A stretch of 64,000 bases of DNA. Origin: JBAVVD01 sp049697115. GTDB taxonomy: Bacteria > Acidobacteriota > Aminicenantia > Aminicenantales > UBA4085. Each line of letters begins with the position of its first letter. Position 1 is the first letter of the stretch. Below the pieces are notes generated by a model. That model searched no databases and was not told the DNA's origin. It saw only the letters and a list, made by a program, of their open reading frames with translations. The stretch covers positions 1 to 64,000 of the forward strand of contig JBAVVD010000040.1 of assembly GCA_049697115.1 (NCBI GenBank), written 5' to 3'. The position numbers and the translations under genes were made by a program. Of the stretch, positions 31,672-40,530 are shown one piece after another.

Positions 31672-32226
31672 CTACTTTATTTCCTGGGGCTCGGTGATGA
31701 GGACTTCATCCTTGCTGTCAATTTCCCTCAGGCGGACTTGAACGAGTTCTCGTCGGGAGGTGGGCAGGACTTTACCGACATAATCCGCTCGGATCGGAAG
31801 CTCTTTATGGCCGCGGTCGATGAGGACAAGAAGTTGAATGGTCCGAGGACGGCCGATGTCGAACAGGCTGTCCATGGCGGAGCGGATGGTCCTTCCGGTG
31901 AAAAGGACGTCATCGACAAGGAGGACATCCTTTTTAGCGACAGGAAACGGAATTTCCGTTTTTTGGACCATGTGCTGGGTCTCCAGTTCCGAGAAGTCAT
32001 CCCTGTAGAGGGTGATATCCAGGACTCCCACAGGAACGTCCACTTTTTCCATGTCTTTGATCAACTTGGCGATTCGCTTCCCCAGGTAGATCCCCCTCGT
32101 CCGGATGCCCACAATGACTAGGTTTTTCAGGTTGCGGTTCCTCTCGATGATTTCCGTCGCCATCCGGACCATGACCCTTTTAATTTTGCTCGCATCCATG
32201 ATGCTGGCTTTGATTTTTTCTTCCAT
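31672..32226 (-). CDS. pyrR: PyrR, pyrimidine regulatory protein/uracil phosphoribosyltransferase
   Basis: Binds UMP and, in Firmicutes, mRNA to attenuate the pyr operon; it can also have uracil phosphoribosyltransferase activity. The PRPP loop VLLVDDVLFTGRTIRSAMD is at about residue 95, and VGIRTRGIYLGKRIA at about 37. I use ATG 32226 (MEEKIKASIM) because AGGAG stands 8 nt before it; a longer frame to 32289 lacks a ribosome site and would begin in the promoter leader. The leader here (about 70 nt) is short for a classical anti-anti-terminator, so RNA-based control is not proven. Confidence 0.95.
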   Translation of the reverse strand: MEEKIKASIMDASKIKRVMVRMATEIIERNRNLKNLVIVGIRTRGIYLGKRIAKLIKDMEKVDVPVGVLDITLYRDDFSELETQHMVQKTEIPFPVAKKDVLLVDDVLFTGRTIRSAMDSLFDIGRPRTIQLLVLIDRGHKELPIRADYVGKVLPTSRRELVQVRLREIDSKDEVLITEPQEIK

Positions 32227-32301
32227 GAAATGACTCCTGAGTATTGATAAACGGTTTTCCTTGCCGAGAGTCTTATTTACATGTTTCACGTGTACGATAA
32301 G

Positions 32302-32330
32302 AAAATGCTATATCTGCAGGAAAAAGTCAA
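32302..32330 (-). promoter_or_regulatory. Possible promoter of pyrR-pyrB-pyrC-rnc cluster
   Basis: Minus strand TTGACT (32330-32325), 17-nt spacer, CATTTT (32307-32302). The -10 is poor, but the same CATTTT at the same spacing stands before the PilZ gene at 44216. A palindrome GCCCGCGGGC (32397-32406) lies between ribF and this site. No PyrR-binding loop was recognised. Confidence 0.35.
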
Positions 32331-32435
32331 GGTGGCGCACGCATCCAAAGTCGTAACAAACATAAGGTCATGCGGCTCGGGGGATGCGGTTGGGAGGCCC
32401 GCGGGCTGTTCAAATATCCCGGATTTGCAAATGCT

Positions 32436-33380
32436 TCAAGGTTGGGCAGAGATGAGATGGCGCCTGTTTTGAAAATATTTTTTGGCAGCGTTCAGGTCTT
32501 TGTGGATCTGAAGAGACAGGGCCTCCGGGCTTTTGAATTTCCTTTCTCCCCTGAGTTTTTTTAAGAAATACAGGTGGATTCTTTCTCCGTAGATGTCCTG
32601 GTCAAAACCGAGAATGTGGGATTCAATAACCAATTCTTCACGTCCGAAGGTCGGCCGGGTCCCGATATTTGTGAGAGAAGCGCGCCGGATTCGTCCGACT
32701 TCGGTCAGAGTGAGATAGACTCCACAGGGAGTGATTTCATTGGGAGTGAGGATATTCGCTGTGGGGAAGCCAATGAATTTCCCACGAGCATCCCCCCGGA
32801 TGATATCTCCTTCGATCGAATAAAACTTTCCAAGGAACACATTGGCTTCCTCGATTTTTCCTTCCTTCAGTAGGGTTCTGATTAGACTGGAACTGACCGT
32901 TTTCCCTTTCCGAACCACGGAGGGGACGGAGTGGACGGAAAACCCGAATTGCCGGCCCGCCCGGCGGAGAGTCTGAATATTCCCTTCACGGTTTCGGCCA
33001 AAGTGGAAGTTTTCGCCGACGATGACTTCCCGGCCTCTCAATGAGCGGACGACGACTTCCTGGATGAAATCCAGGCTGGATAGTCCTGAAAATCTCTGAT
33101 CGAAAGGCACGACCAGAACGGCCCGAACCCCATGCCTGTCCATTCCCTCCAGCCGTTGATCTAGAGTCTGGATCATGGAGAGTGCGTTCTTTCGGAATAT
33201 CCGTTCGGGATGGGGAGAAAAAGTCAGGACCAAAGACAGCCGGTCCTTTTTCTGAGAATCGCGCACCAGAAATTTCAGAATTCTCTGGTGGCCGAGATGA
33301 AGGCCGTCAAAGTTACCTATGGCCAGAGCGACATTTGAGGCGGGAAGCGGGAAGTTTTCCAGCCCATAGAAAATTTCCAT
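32436..33380 (-). CDS. ribF: Bifunctional riboflavin kinase/FAD synthetase
   Basis: Makes FMN from riboflavin and FAD from FMN. The N-terminal nucleotidyltransferase domain has ALAIGNFDGLHLGHQRIL (about 20) with the GxxH-type motif and VGENFHFGRNREGN (about 120). The C-terminal flavokinase domain has GKFIGFPTANILTP (about 200), RASLTNIGTRPTFG and ESHILGFDQDIYGERIHLYFL. The length of 314 aa is normal. Heavy flavin demand by the Hdr/Frd operon makes this a useful neighbour, but the gene is housekeeping. It starts 4 nt after the DUF1844 stop. Confidence 0.97.
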   Translation of the reverse strand: MEIFYGLENFPLPASNVALAIGNFDGLHLGHQRILKFLVRDSQKKDRLSLVLTFSPHPERIFRKNALSMIQTLDQRLEGMDRHGVRAVLVVPFDQRFSGLSSLDFIQEVVVRSLRGREVIVGENFHFGRNREGNIQTLRRAGRQFGFSVHSVPSVVRKGKTVSSSLIRTLLKEGKIEEANVFLGKFYSIEGDIIRGDARGKFIGFPTANILTPNEITPCGVYLTLTEVGRIRRASLTNIGTRPTFGREELVIESHILGFDQDIYGERIHLYFLKKLRGERKFKSPEALSLQIHKDLNAAKKYFQNRRHLISAQP

Positions 33381-33384
33381 GAAT

Positions 33385-33714
33385 TCACAGGTTAATGATT
33401 TTCGCTTTTTTCATGTAATTCATCTTGAGCTGGAGAAGGCAGGATTCCAGCAATTTCTCTTCCTCGGATTTGAGGTTCCCTTTGGTGCGTTCTTTGAGAA
33501 GGTCGAGCATGTCGATCAGCCGCTTGGCAAATTCCAGGTTTTCTTCTGTTTTGTTCTTGATGGGGTCGTCCATCAGGCCGAGCTTGATGAGTGCCTGGGT
33601 GTAGAAAGGAAAGACAAGGGAGTCGAATTCTAGAGGGGGGAGGAATTCTTTGGGTTTTTCCTGCTCCTGGCCCTTTCCCTGGCGATTTTGGTTATCCTTT
33701 CTGTCTGTCACCAT
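33385..33714 (-). CDS. DUF1844 domain protein
   Basis: A 109-residue protein with a lysine/glutamine-rich head and a DUF1844 body: FDSLVFPFYTQALIKLGLMDDP (given in part) at about residues 29-50, then ENLEFAKRLIDMLDLLKERTKGNL and EEEKLLESCLLQLKMNY. It is predicted to be all helical and soluble. The function is not known. It precedes ribF with a 4-nt gap; AGAGAG lies just before ATG 33714. Confidence 0.85.
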   Translation of the reverse strand: MVTDRKDNQNRQGKGQEQEKPKEFLPPLEFDSLVFPFYTQALIKLGLMDDPIKNKTEENLEFAKRLIDMLDLLKERTKGNLKSEEEKLLESCLLQLKMNYMKKAKIINL

Positions 33715-33894
33715 TGCTCTCTTTTTCAGTCAGGATTTGACCGAATCTGGAATTTGATTGATTCGCCAATAAACTCATAAAAATGGTACAATTTTTTCTA
33801 TTGAAATTCAAGGGCATGAATTGTAAAAATCCCTTGGGCGCTTCTCTTCTTCTGAGTGAATCCAGAGCCCTATGCGCAGCGAGAGGTTTTATTG

Positions 33895-34341
33895 ATGGAT
33901 AAAGGAAGCCGGATGAAAAAATGGACAAACGCACAGAAAGGAAAACGGACGTCTCATTTTGATGGGATTTCCAAAAGTTTACCCTCTCTTCTGGCCGCTT
34001 TTCAGATAGGTCAGAGAGTATCTCATTTCGGATTTGACTGGGCGAGGCCCATGGACGCCTTCCAAAAGGTCAAAGAAGAAGTCCATGAACTGGAAGAAGC
34101 ACTGGAGTCGGGAAAAAAGGAAGAAGTGGCCGAAGAAGTGGGAGATATCCTTTTTGCTCTGGCCAATACAGCTCGTCTCCTCGGCGTCAATCCCGAGATC
34201 GCCCTCATGGCGGCCAACGCTAAATTTATCGAGAGATTTTTCCGGATGGAGAAGAAGCTGAAGGAGCAGGGCCGGGAATTGGGCCAGGCGAGCTTGGAAG
34301 ATATGGACCAGATCTGGGAGGCGCTGAAAAAAAAGGAGTAA
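33895..34341 (+). CDS. mazG: MazG-like nucleoside triphosphate pyrophosphohydrolase, single domain
   Basis: Hydrolyses NTPs or dNTPs to NMPs and pyrophosphate, a housecleaning role. Full MazG has two repeated domains of about 260 aa in total; this one (148 aa) corresponds to the second, with the family-specific opening SKSLPSLLAAFQIGQRVSHFGFDW (shown here in two parts: SKSLPSLLAAF and GFDW), the catalytic EEVHELEEAL at about 57 and EEVGDILFALAN at about 82. The first domain is absent. Start ATG 33895 follows GAGAGG; an upstream frame start at 33856 has no such site. It is alone on the plus strand between minus-strand blocks. Confidence 0.88.
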   Translation: MDKGSRMKKWTNAQKGKRTSHFDGISKSLPSLLAAFQIGQRVSHFGFDWARPMDAFQKVKEEVHELEEALESGKKEEVAEEVGDILFALANTARLLGVNPEIALMAANAKFIERFFRMEKKLKEQGRELGQASLEDMDQIWEALKKKE

Positions 34342-34392
34342 AGGGTAAATATATTTTGCAATTTTTTTCTTTTAATGGGGAGTCACTTCAAG

Positions 34393-34470
34393 GGAGTTCC
34401 GCAGCCCCCTCCAGGGCGGAGAGGGAAGGCTAAACCTTCAATGGTCGCTATGTCCATTCCGGATATCTCC
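34393..34470. repeat. Second, half-length copy of the palindromic repeat
   Basis: GAGTTCCGCAGCC at 34393 matches the inner right arm of the element at 16059-16245, and CCATTCCGGATATC (34454-34467) matches its outer right end. The intervening AAGGCTAAACCTTCAATGGTCGCT-like segment is instead closest to the inverse of the first copy's left arm. It therefore looks like a mosaic or a deletion derivative. It lies just downstream of the prfB stop. Confidence 0.75.
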
Positions 34471-34508
34471 CCTGAGTTGATCCATGTCAAAAGAAAGAGG
34501 GTTTATTC

Positions 34509-35646
34509 CTAGGAAGAAGGCTGAGAATTCTTCCGGAGAAAGAGGCCGGCTTTGATGAATTCGTCCAGGTTACCGTCGAGGATACGGTCCACATCCCCGG
34601 CTTCCATTTTTGTCCTCAGGTCCTTGACCATTCGGTAGGGATGGAGGACGTACGAACGGATCTGGTTGCCCCAGGCAATGTCCGTCTTGGCATTTTCCAT
34701 TTTTTCTTTTTTTTCCATCTTCTTTTTCTTTTCCATCTCATAGAGCCGGGCCATAAGGACTTTCATAGCCGCCGCTTTGTTTTTGTGCTGGGACCTTTCA
34801 TTCTGGCACTGGACGACGATCCCTGTGGGAATGTGTGTGATCCGGACGGCCGAATCCGTGACATTGACGTGCTGGCCGCCCTTTCCCGAGGAGCGGAAAG
34901 TGTCGATGCGCAAATCGTCGGGATTGATCTTGACGGCAATGTCTTCGTCCACTTCCGGAAAGACAAACACAGCGGCAAAAGAGGTGTGGCGTCTTTTATT
35001 GGCGTCAAAAGGGGAGATGCGGACCAGCCGGTGGACTCCTGACTCCTGGCTCAAATGACCGTAGGCGTAGTCCCCCTCTATGCGCACAGTCACGCTTTTG
35101 AGCCCGGCTTCTTCTCCGGGCAGATGGTCGAGGATTTCTGTTGTGTAGCCTTTTCTTTCGGCATAGCGGAGGTACATCCGGAGGAGCATCTGGGCCCAGT
35201 CCTGAGATTCTGTCCCGCCGGCTCCTGGATGGATGGTCATGATGGCGTTCCGTGAGTCATCCGCATCAAAAAACAGGGTTTGAAGTTCTGCCTCCTCCAG
35301 GCTTTTCTGAAACAGGGCCAGAACCTCTTCAAGTTCCGCTTGAACATTCTCGCCTTCTTTGGCCAGTTCAAGGAGGACCTCCAATTCTTCCTTCTTTTCG
35401 AAAAGGGATGTCAAAAATCGCACCTCCCTTTCCAATCGTTTTTTGTTTTGCTGGGTGGGCTGGAATTTTTTCTGATTTTGCCAGGTTTCAGGGGAGGACA
35501 GCACAGATGTTAGAATCTCAATCTCGGATTTCTTTTGATCCAGGTCAAAGAAAACCTCTGAGCTCTTCAAATTTAGAGAAGGACTCTTTGGCCTTTGTCT
35601 GAAGCTCAGATAAGCGGCCGCCGATATCTTTTTCCGGAGAGCTCAT
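34509..35646 (-). CDS. prfB: Peptide chain release factor 2, with programmed +1 frameshift
   Basis: Terminates translation at UGA and UAA. The gene begins at ATG 35646; zero-frame translation gives 33 residues (ending LRGFL) and then UGA at 35547-35545. A +1 slip on CTT-T-GAC joins it to the 345-residue main frame (DLDQKK…), for about 378 aa in total. The SPF anticodon-like tripeptide is in LVRISPFDANKRR, and the GGQ loop is in SSGKGGQHVNVTDSAVR. Because the frameshift control reads UGA efficiency, this gene also shows that UGA is a normal stop in this genome, which matters for the UGA in the FlxA-like gene. The 5' end overlaps lnt by 41 nt. Confidence 0.97.
35544..35559 (-). promoter_or_regulatory. 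prfB autoregulatory +1 frameshift site
   Basis: The minus strand reads AGAGGTTTTCTTTGAC: a Shine-Dalgarno-like AGAGG, a short spacer, the slippery CTT, the in-frame UGA and a C, matching the E. coli arrangement (AGG GGG TAT CTT TGA C) with a somewhat weaker internal ribosome site. Confidence 0.93.
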
Positions 35647-37162
35647 TTTTTCTCTTGATCAGAGATAGAATAAAGAAGAGGCTCGTTAAAGTCAAGCCGG
35701 CCAGGGGGAGCAGGTCTCCATACAATGTATAAAAGGTCTTTTTGGTTCTGGGAGTTATGCTTTCCGTGAGGAATGTTTTCGTCCCTATCTGGGATTGAGC
35801 CACAACCCTTCCATAGGGATCGATGATTCCGCTGATCCCTGTTGTGGCCGCCCGGAGAAGATACCGCCTGTTTTCCACGGCCCTGAAAATTGCATTTGTA
35901 AAATGTTGATAGGGAGCTGAGCTTTTTCCATACCAGCCGTCATTGGTGATTGTGACCAGAAAATGGGCGCCTGTCTTGACGAATTTGCGGACCAGGTTGG
36001 GAAAAATAATTTCATAGCAGATCGGCGAGCCGAATTTGAGATTATTAAAGGAGTGGAGCGTGTACTCTGTCCCCGGTGTGATTTCTCCGATGGCATGGGT
36101 GACTTTTTCAATGAAGGAGAAGATCTTTTTGTAGGGCGTATACTCGCCGAAGGGAACGAGATGTATCTTATGGTAGAAAGTGATGGACAGCCCCGGATTG
36201 AGACACAGGGCTGTGTTGAAGTAACGGATATCCCCCGGGGGGACTGAGATTTCGTTTGTGCCGAGAAGGAGCGTGCACTGAGTGTTCTGGACAAACTGGA
36301 TAAGGATGCGCTTGAAATTCCTATAGAGATCCTCCGGACAACTGAAACAAAGAGGGACGGTGAATTCGGGCCAGATGATGAGTTGGGCTCCCTGAAGATA
36401 GGAAAGCTGGGAGAGACTCAAGTGGTCCTCAAAGAGGGTGAGGATTTCATTTGTGGAAATTTCGTTCCAGTAGATGTCCGAAGGAACGTTTCCTTGGATG
36501 ACGGACGCTTTAAAGGTAGCGTGAGTCCGTGGCGTATCTTTTAAGCTGAGGAATCCGCCGAGATGGATCATCAGAATCAAGCCCAGTCCGAGAAAAAAAG
36601 GAGCTTTTTTCCGATAGGCCATAGAAAAAGTAAACATGCTCTGAAGGAAAATGAGGACAAAGGAGAGGCCATACACGCCGGTCAAAGAAGCCAGTTGGAT
36701 AAAAAGGATATTTTTATACTGGCTGGACCCGAGAAGAGCCCAGGGAAATCCCGTGAGGAAATAGGTGAGAATGAATTCCAGGGAGACCCAGATAAAAGGG
36801 GCCAGGTAAAAGGCGGTCCGGGGAAAGGCGCGGTGAAGCCGTGTGAAAAGATACCAGAAGATGGCCCAGAAGAGGCCCAGAAAAAGGATGAAGATTAAAT
36901 AAATGAGCAGGCTCAATTCCAGGGAAATGTTGCCGTAATGCCTGGGCACAGAGGGGATCCATACGAGGAGAATGCCGTAAAAGACCGTCCCTGCAAGAAG
37001 GCCGAGAAAAAAGGACTGTTTGGGGGTTTTTCCCAAAACGATAAAAAAAAGCGGGAGGAGTGAAATCCAGGCCAAAAAGGAAAGAGAAAACTTGGGAAGG
37101 GCGAGGGCGGTCGCTATGCCGCAGAGAAGAGCCAGCCCGATGTCGCGGAGTTTAATCTTCAA
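35606..37162 (-). CDS. lnt: Apolipoprotein N-acyltransferase
   Basis: Adds the third acyl chain to lipoproteins in the inner membrane. Six to seven helices fill residues 8-200, followed by a nitrilase-like periplasmic domain and a last helix near 490. The catalytic triad is recognisable: Glu in IIWPEFTVPL (about 262), Lys in YHKIHLVPFGEYTPY (about 331), Cys in GSPICYEIIFPNLVR (about 384). A length of 518 aa is normal. Its presence supports a diderm cell. The start is a TTG (LKIKLRDIG read as Met); the 3' end overlaps the prfB start. Confidence 0.95.
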   Translation of the reverse strand: MKIKLRDIGLALLCGIATALALPKFSLSFLAWISLLPLFFIVLGKTPKQSFFLGLLAGTVFYGILLVWIPSVPRHYGNISLELSLLIYLIFILFLGLFWAIFWYLFTRLHRAFPRTAFYLAPFIWVSLEFILTYFLTGFPWALLGSSQYKNILFIQLASLTGVYGLSFVLIFLQSMFTFSMAYRKKAPFFLGLGLILMIHLGGFLSLKDTPRTHATFKASVIQGNVPSDIYWNEISTNEILTLFEDHLSLSQLSYLQGAQLIIWPEFTVPLCFSCPEDLYRNFKRILIQFVQNTQCTLLLGTNEISVPPGDIRYFNTALCLNPGLSITFYHKIHLVPFGEYTPYKKIFSFIEKVTHAIGEITPGTEYTLHSFNNLKFGSPICYEIIFPNLVRKFVKTGAHFLVTITNDGWYGKSSAPYQHFTNAIFRAVENRRYLLRAATTGISGIIDPYGRVVAQSQIGTKTFLTESITPRTKKTFYTLYGDLLPLAGLTLTSLFFILSLIKRKNELSGKRYRRPLI

Positions 37163-37213
37163 ACTTCATGCCCTCACGCAAATTCTCAAATGGATAAAAA
37201 GACCGTTATAAGA

Positions 37214-37825
37214 TCAGCCTTTGACGATAAAATAATCGCTCTTCCTGGACGAAGAGGATTTGAGCTTCATTCTGACTTTCTCGGCTTCCTGTGGGGTTTC
37301 AAAACCTCCTATTCTGACCCGGAACACCGGCTTTCTATCTGAAGGAAAAGGATCCAGGACTATTGTCGGGTAGCCTTCTTTCTTGAATTTCTGTGAATGC
37401 ACCGAAGCCGATTCTCTGTCTGTGAAAGCGCCGATCTGAATAAAGTAGTTTCCTTTTTTCACAGGGACAATTTCCCGGGCCTTGGGCTCTTTGATTTCCG
37501 GCTGAGACTCCGTCCCCTTCACGTCTTTCTGCCGGACATCCGGTTTGGCCTCAAGCTTCGTGCCTTCTTGTGGGGACTTCAGCGGGGATTCCAACTCCGG
37601 AGAAACGGAGCTTTTGGACGATTCTCCGGGAAGGGCTGCCTGATCTGCTGTCTCTGTGGTTTTGATATCCATTGGCATTTCCGCTCGCGCGGCGAGTTGA
37701 GCCTGCTTTTTTCCGACCGAGATGCCGAGAAGAAAGATAAAAATCCCAAGCACCAAAATGGCGATGAAGACAAAGACGAGCTGCGCGCTTGAAAACTGAA
37801 GCTCTCGATAGCTCTTATCTTTCAT
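37214..37825 (-). CDS. SPOR-domain membrane protein
   Basis: A short cytoplasmic tail, one membrane helix (about 14-35, LVFVFIAILVLGIFIFLLG), a long charged Pro/Lys/Glu-rich linker, and a C-terminal SPOR domain (about 128-202: YFIQIGAFTDRESA; FRVRIGGFETPQEAEKV). SPOR domains bind denuded peptidoglycan at the division septum, so it is probably a division-associated protein like DedD or FtsN, though neither can be claimed by sequence. Located between lnt and the slipin gene, 9 nt after the slipin stop. Confidence 0.88.
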   Translation of the reverse strand: MKDKSYRELQFSSAQLVFVFIAILVLGIFIFLLGISVGKKQAQLAARAEMPMDIKTTETADQAALPGESSKSSVSPELESPLKSPQEGTKLEAKPDVRQKDVKGTESQPEIKEPKAREIVPVKKGNYFIQIGAFTDRESASVHSQKFKKEGYPTIVLDPFPSDRKPVFRVRIGGFETPQEAEKVRMKLKSSSSRKSDYFIVKG

Positions 37826-37834
37826 GGAACCTGG

Positions 37835-38599
37835 TTATTTTTTCGCTTCTTTGGGATCGCTCTGAGAAAAGGCTCTAAGAAAATCTAGGGGAAGCGGGAA
37901 GACAATGGTTGAATTTTTTTCGGTGGCAATCTCAGCCAGCGTGCTCAGAAATCTCAGCTGGAGGGCCTGAGGATTAGTGGAGATGATGTTTGCCGCCTGA
38001 AGGAGTTTATCCGCCGCCTGGAATTCTCCTTCGGCGTGGATGACTTTAGCCCTTCGTTCCCGCTCGGCTTCTGCCTGTTTGGCAATCGCCCGGACCATGT
38101 TTTCAGGCAGGTCCACATGTTTCATTTCCACAAGCTGGACTTTAATTCCCCATGGGTCCGTATGCTTGTCGACGATTTCCTGGAGCTGGGCGTTGAGCTT
38201 TTCCCTTTCGGAAAGAAGATCATCCAGCTCGACCTGGCCGAGAACGCTCCTTAAGGTTGTCTGGGAGAGCTGGGATGTGGCGTACAGATAATCCTGGACT
38301 TCAATGATCGACTTCAGGGGCTCAACGACCCGGAAGTAGAGGACCGCATTGACTTTAACGGACACATTGTCTTTCGTGATGACATCCTGGGGAGGGATGT
38401 CCATAGTGATCAGGCGCAAGCTGACTTTGACCATCCTGTCGATGGGGGCAAAGACAAGGATAATCCCCGGGCCTTTGTCTTTGGGCAGAACCCGGCCCAG
38501 ACGAAAAATTACGCCTCGTTCGTACTCTCTGAGAACCTTGATGGAATTCAAAAGATAGATCACCAAAAAGCCGATTACGATAATGGGAAAAGTGATCAT
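37835..38599 (-). CDS. Slipin/stomatin-like SPFH protein
   Basis: Membrane-associated SPFH protein of 254 aa. The hydrophobic N-terminus (ITFPIIVIGFLVIYLL) anchors it, followed by the SPFH core (EYERGVIFRLGRVLP; PGIILVFAPIDRMVKVSLR; DNVSVKVNAVLYFRV) and an Ala/Glu-rich coiled segment (AIAKQAEAERERRAKVIHAEGE). Slipins form oligomeric membrane scaffolds. It directly follows the NfeD-type protease gene (36 nt gap), the classical partner pair in which the protease cleaves the slipin C-terminus. Confidence 0.93.
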   Translation of the reverse strand: MITFPIIVIGFLVIYLLNSIKVLREYERGVIFRLGRVLPKDKGPGIILVFAPIDRMVKVSLRLITMDIPPQDVITKDNVSVKVNAVLYFRVVEPLKSIIEVQDYLYATSQLSQTTLRSVLGQVELDDLLSEREKLNAQLQEIVDKHTDPWGIKVQLVEMKHVDLPENMVRAIAKQAEAERERRAKVIHAEGEFQAADKLLQAANIISTNPQALQLRFLSTLAEIATEKNSTIVFPLPLDFLRAFSQSDPKEAKK

Positions 38600-38635
38600 T
38601 TTGACCTCCTCTTAAAATAAAGGGACTTTTCTGAA

Positions 38636-39919
38636 TTATGTGATTTTCGCTACCTTGAGCGATAAATTTTCGGACAACTGAATGATTTTGACTTTAGAAC
38701 CTTTGGGGATAAAATCGTCCGCCTCGGCCTTCCACAGTTCCCCATGAACGAACACCTTGCCTCCTTGCTGAATGTCTGTCTGCGCAAATCCGACCTCTCC
38801 GATCAGCCCTTCCTTTCCTGTGAATGCCTTTCTCATGTGGGCCTGGATGACGAGGTAGATGAGAAAGGCAAAAATGAGCGAAATTCCGATGGCCACAGGA
38901 ATGATGAACTTCAGGCTCGGCCTGAGTTCTGGAATGGGCGCCTGGATGAGCATAATAGAGCCAATAACCATAGCGATAATTCCTCCGATGGATAGAATTC
39001 CATAGCTCTGGACTTTTATTTCCAGGATGAACAGCCCGATGGCGAGGAAGATCAATAGTAAACCCACATAGTTAATCGGCAGGATTTGAAAGGAGAATAT
39101 GGCGAGAAGCAGAAAGATGCCGCCCAGGACTCCGGGAAGGATAGCCCCAGGATTGGAGAATTCGAAATAGAGGCCTAAGAGACCCAGCATGAGAAGGAGA
39201 TAAGCCAAATTCGGATTGGAAATGGTCAGCAGGAATTTTTGCCTAGCCGACATGTTTACAGAAATGATCTCTTCGCCCTTGAGATGGAGGACGGTTTTTT
39301 CCCCGTTGAAGCGGGTGATCGTTGTGTTGTCAAAGGCATCCACGATTTCCTGCTCATTTTGTGCAATCAGGTCTATCAGTCCGCCTTGAAGGGCCTCTTT
39401 TTCTGTATAGGCGAGGCTTTTCCTGACGGCGTCTTCAGCCATGCGGACGTTTCGGCCTCTTTTATCTGCGAGTGTCTTGATGTATGAGGCGGCATCGTGA
39501 GTGACTTTTTCCTCCATGGTTTTATCCATAGGCTGTCCCGTGATTGAAACTCCGACAGGATGGGCAGCTCCAGTGGTTGTGCCTGGGGCCATGATAAAAA
39601 GATCGCAGGCGATTCCGATATAGAATCCGGCGGACGCCGCCCGGGCGCTGCTGGGGCTGACATAGGCAGCGATGGGGGTCTTTGCACTGAGAATTTTTTC
39701 TATGATTTCTCTCATTGAGGAGTCGAGTCCTCCGGGGGTATTGAGAACCATAATGAGGAGACTGGCGCCCTCTTTGTCGGCCCGGTCGATAGACTGACGA
39801 ATGTATTCAGAGGTCACGGGATGAATCGCGGCATCGACGGAAATTTTAAAAATCGAACCCGCAAATAGAGAGGGAATGAAGCCCAGGAAGAGGATGAATG
39901 ACCAGAACCTTTTTTTCAC
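38636..39919 (-). CDS. NfeD-family membrane-bound ClpP-class serine protease
   Basis: Long-form NfeD protein of about 427 aa: signal or anchor helix (FWSFILFLGFIPSLFA), a ClpP-like protease domain (about 25-215) with LNTPGGLDSSMREI, the nucleophile region SSARAASAGFYI and the Lys region MEEKVTHDAASYIK, then four or five membrane helices and a C-terminal OB-like NfeD domain (GEVGFAQTDIQQGGKVFVHGELW in part). I start at GTG 39919, since the product then begins as a normal signal peptide; the open frame extends to a TTG at 39961. It is paired with the slipin gene in membrane quality control. Confidence 0.9.
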   Translation of the reverse strand: MKKRFWSFILFLGFIPSLFAGSIFKISVDAAIHPVTSEYIRQSIDRADKEGASLLIMVLNTPGGLDSSMREIIEKILSAKTPIAAYVSPSSARAASAGFYIGIACDLFIMAPGTTTGAAHPVGVSITGQPMDKTMEEKVTHDAASYIKTLADKRGRNVRMAEDAVRKSLAYTEKEALQGGLIDLIAQNEQEIVDAFDNTTITRFNGEKTVLHLKGEEIISVNMSARQKFLLTISNPNLAYLLLMLGLLGLYFEFSNPGAILPGVLGGIFLLLAIFSFQILPINYVGLLLIFLAIGLFILEIKVQSYGILSIGGIIAMVIGSIMLIQAPIPELRPSLKFIIPVAIGISLIFAFLIYLVIQAHMRKAFTGKEGLIGEVGFAQTDIQQGGKVFVHGELWKAEADDFIPKGSKVKIIQLSENLSLKVAKIT

Positions 39920-40143
39920 TCTGTGCTCATTATAAAAAGGACTTTGAATCAAGTCAATCAATTATCTTAATCGCCGTTCCCCCAATTTTTCAGCTCCGGT
40001 TATGGAAATTCATTGAAAACAAAGAGATTGCCAACCGACACAACAAGGAAGATGTGCACAGCCGCCTGGGTGGCGCCATGACAGGACCCAGTTGGTCGCC
40101 AGATGTCCAGTTGGAGTAACTTCTGTGAAAAAGATGCTTTCTC

Positions 40144-40172
40144 TTGACATTTCCCGGCCAATTATTTAATTT
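40144..40172 (+). promoter_or_regulatory. Strong sigma-70-type promoter of the HU gene
   Basis: TTGACA (40144-40149), 17-nt spacer, TAATTT (40167-40172), with the start point around 40180. AAAAGGAGA at 40181-40189 is the ribosome site, so the leader is very short. Confidence 0.75.
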
Positions 40173-40193
40173 TAGTTATCAAAAGGAGAAGTC

Positions 40194-40478
40194 ATGATCA
40201 AGAGTGATATTGCCCTCTCTATTGAAAAGAAGACAGAATTCAATGGGGCGAAATCGCTGCAAATCGTTGAAGCCATTCTTGATGCCATGAAAGAAGCCCT
40301 TGCCCAAAAAGAAAAAATCGAAATTCGCGGGTTTGGAAGCTTTAAGGTCGTCGCCAAAAAGACGGGCTACGGCCGGGATATCCGTAGAAAAAAACAAATT
40401 CACATCACCCAGGGAAAAAGAATTAAATTCAGATCCGGTCAGGATTTGAAAAAAATAACGGACACATCCTCCCTTTGA
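40194..40478 (+). CDS. HU/IHF-family DNA-binding protein
   Basis: A 94-residue nucleoid protein. The family signature is intact: IEIRGFGSFKVVAKKTGYGRD (shown up to 20 residues, about 43-62), forming the DNA-clamping arm. It does not clearly belong to HU or IHF. Its promoter is the best in the window, which fits an abundant protein. The following DHS-like gene is 52 nt away and may be cotranscribed. Confidence 0.95.
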   Translation: MIKSDIALSIEKKTEFNGAKSLQIVEAILDAMKEALAQKEKIEIRGFGSFKVVAKKTGYGRDIRRKKQIHITQGKRIKFRSGQDLKKITDTSSL

Positions 40479-40530
40479 TCCTTTCTTTGTCTTTTCGAGT
40501 ATGCCAAAGATTTTTGACTGAGGGTTGAGA

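Noticed and set aside
32227..32435. Classical PyrR attenuator before pyrR
   Set aside because: No terminator/antiterminator pair or conserved PyrR-binding loop is seen in the short leader; only a weak promoter is present.
26325..40100. Shared TGACAGGACC string at about 26325 and 40080
   Set aside because: The match does not extend into the flanks, so it is probably chance.
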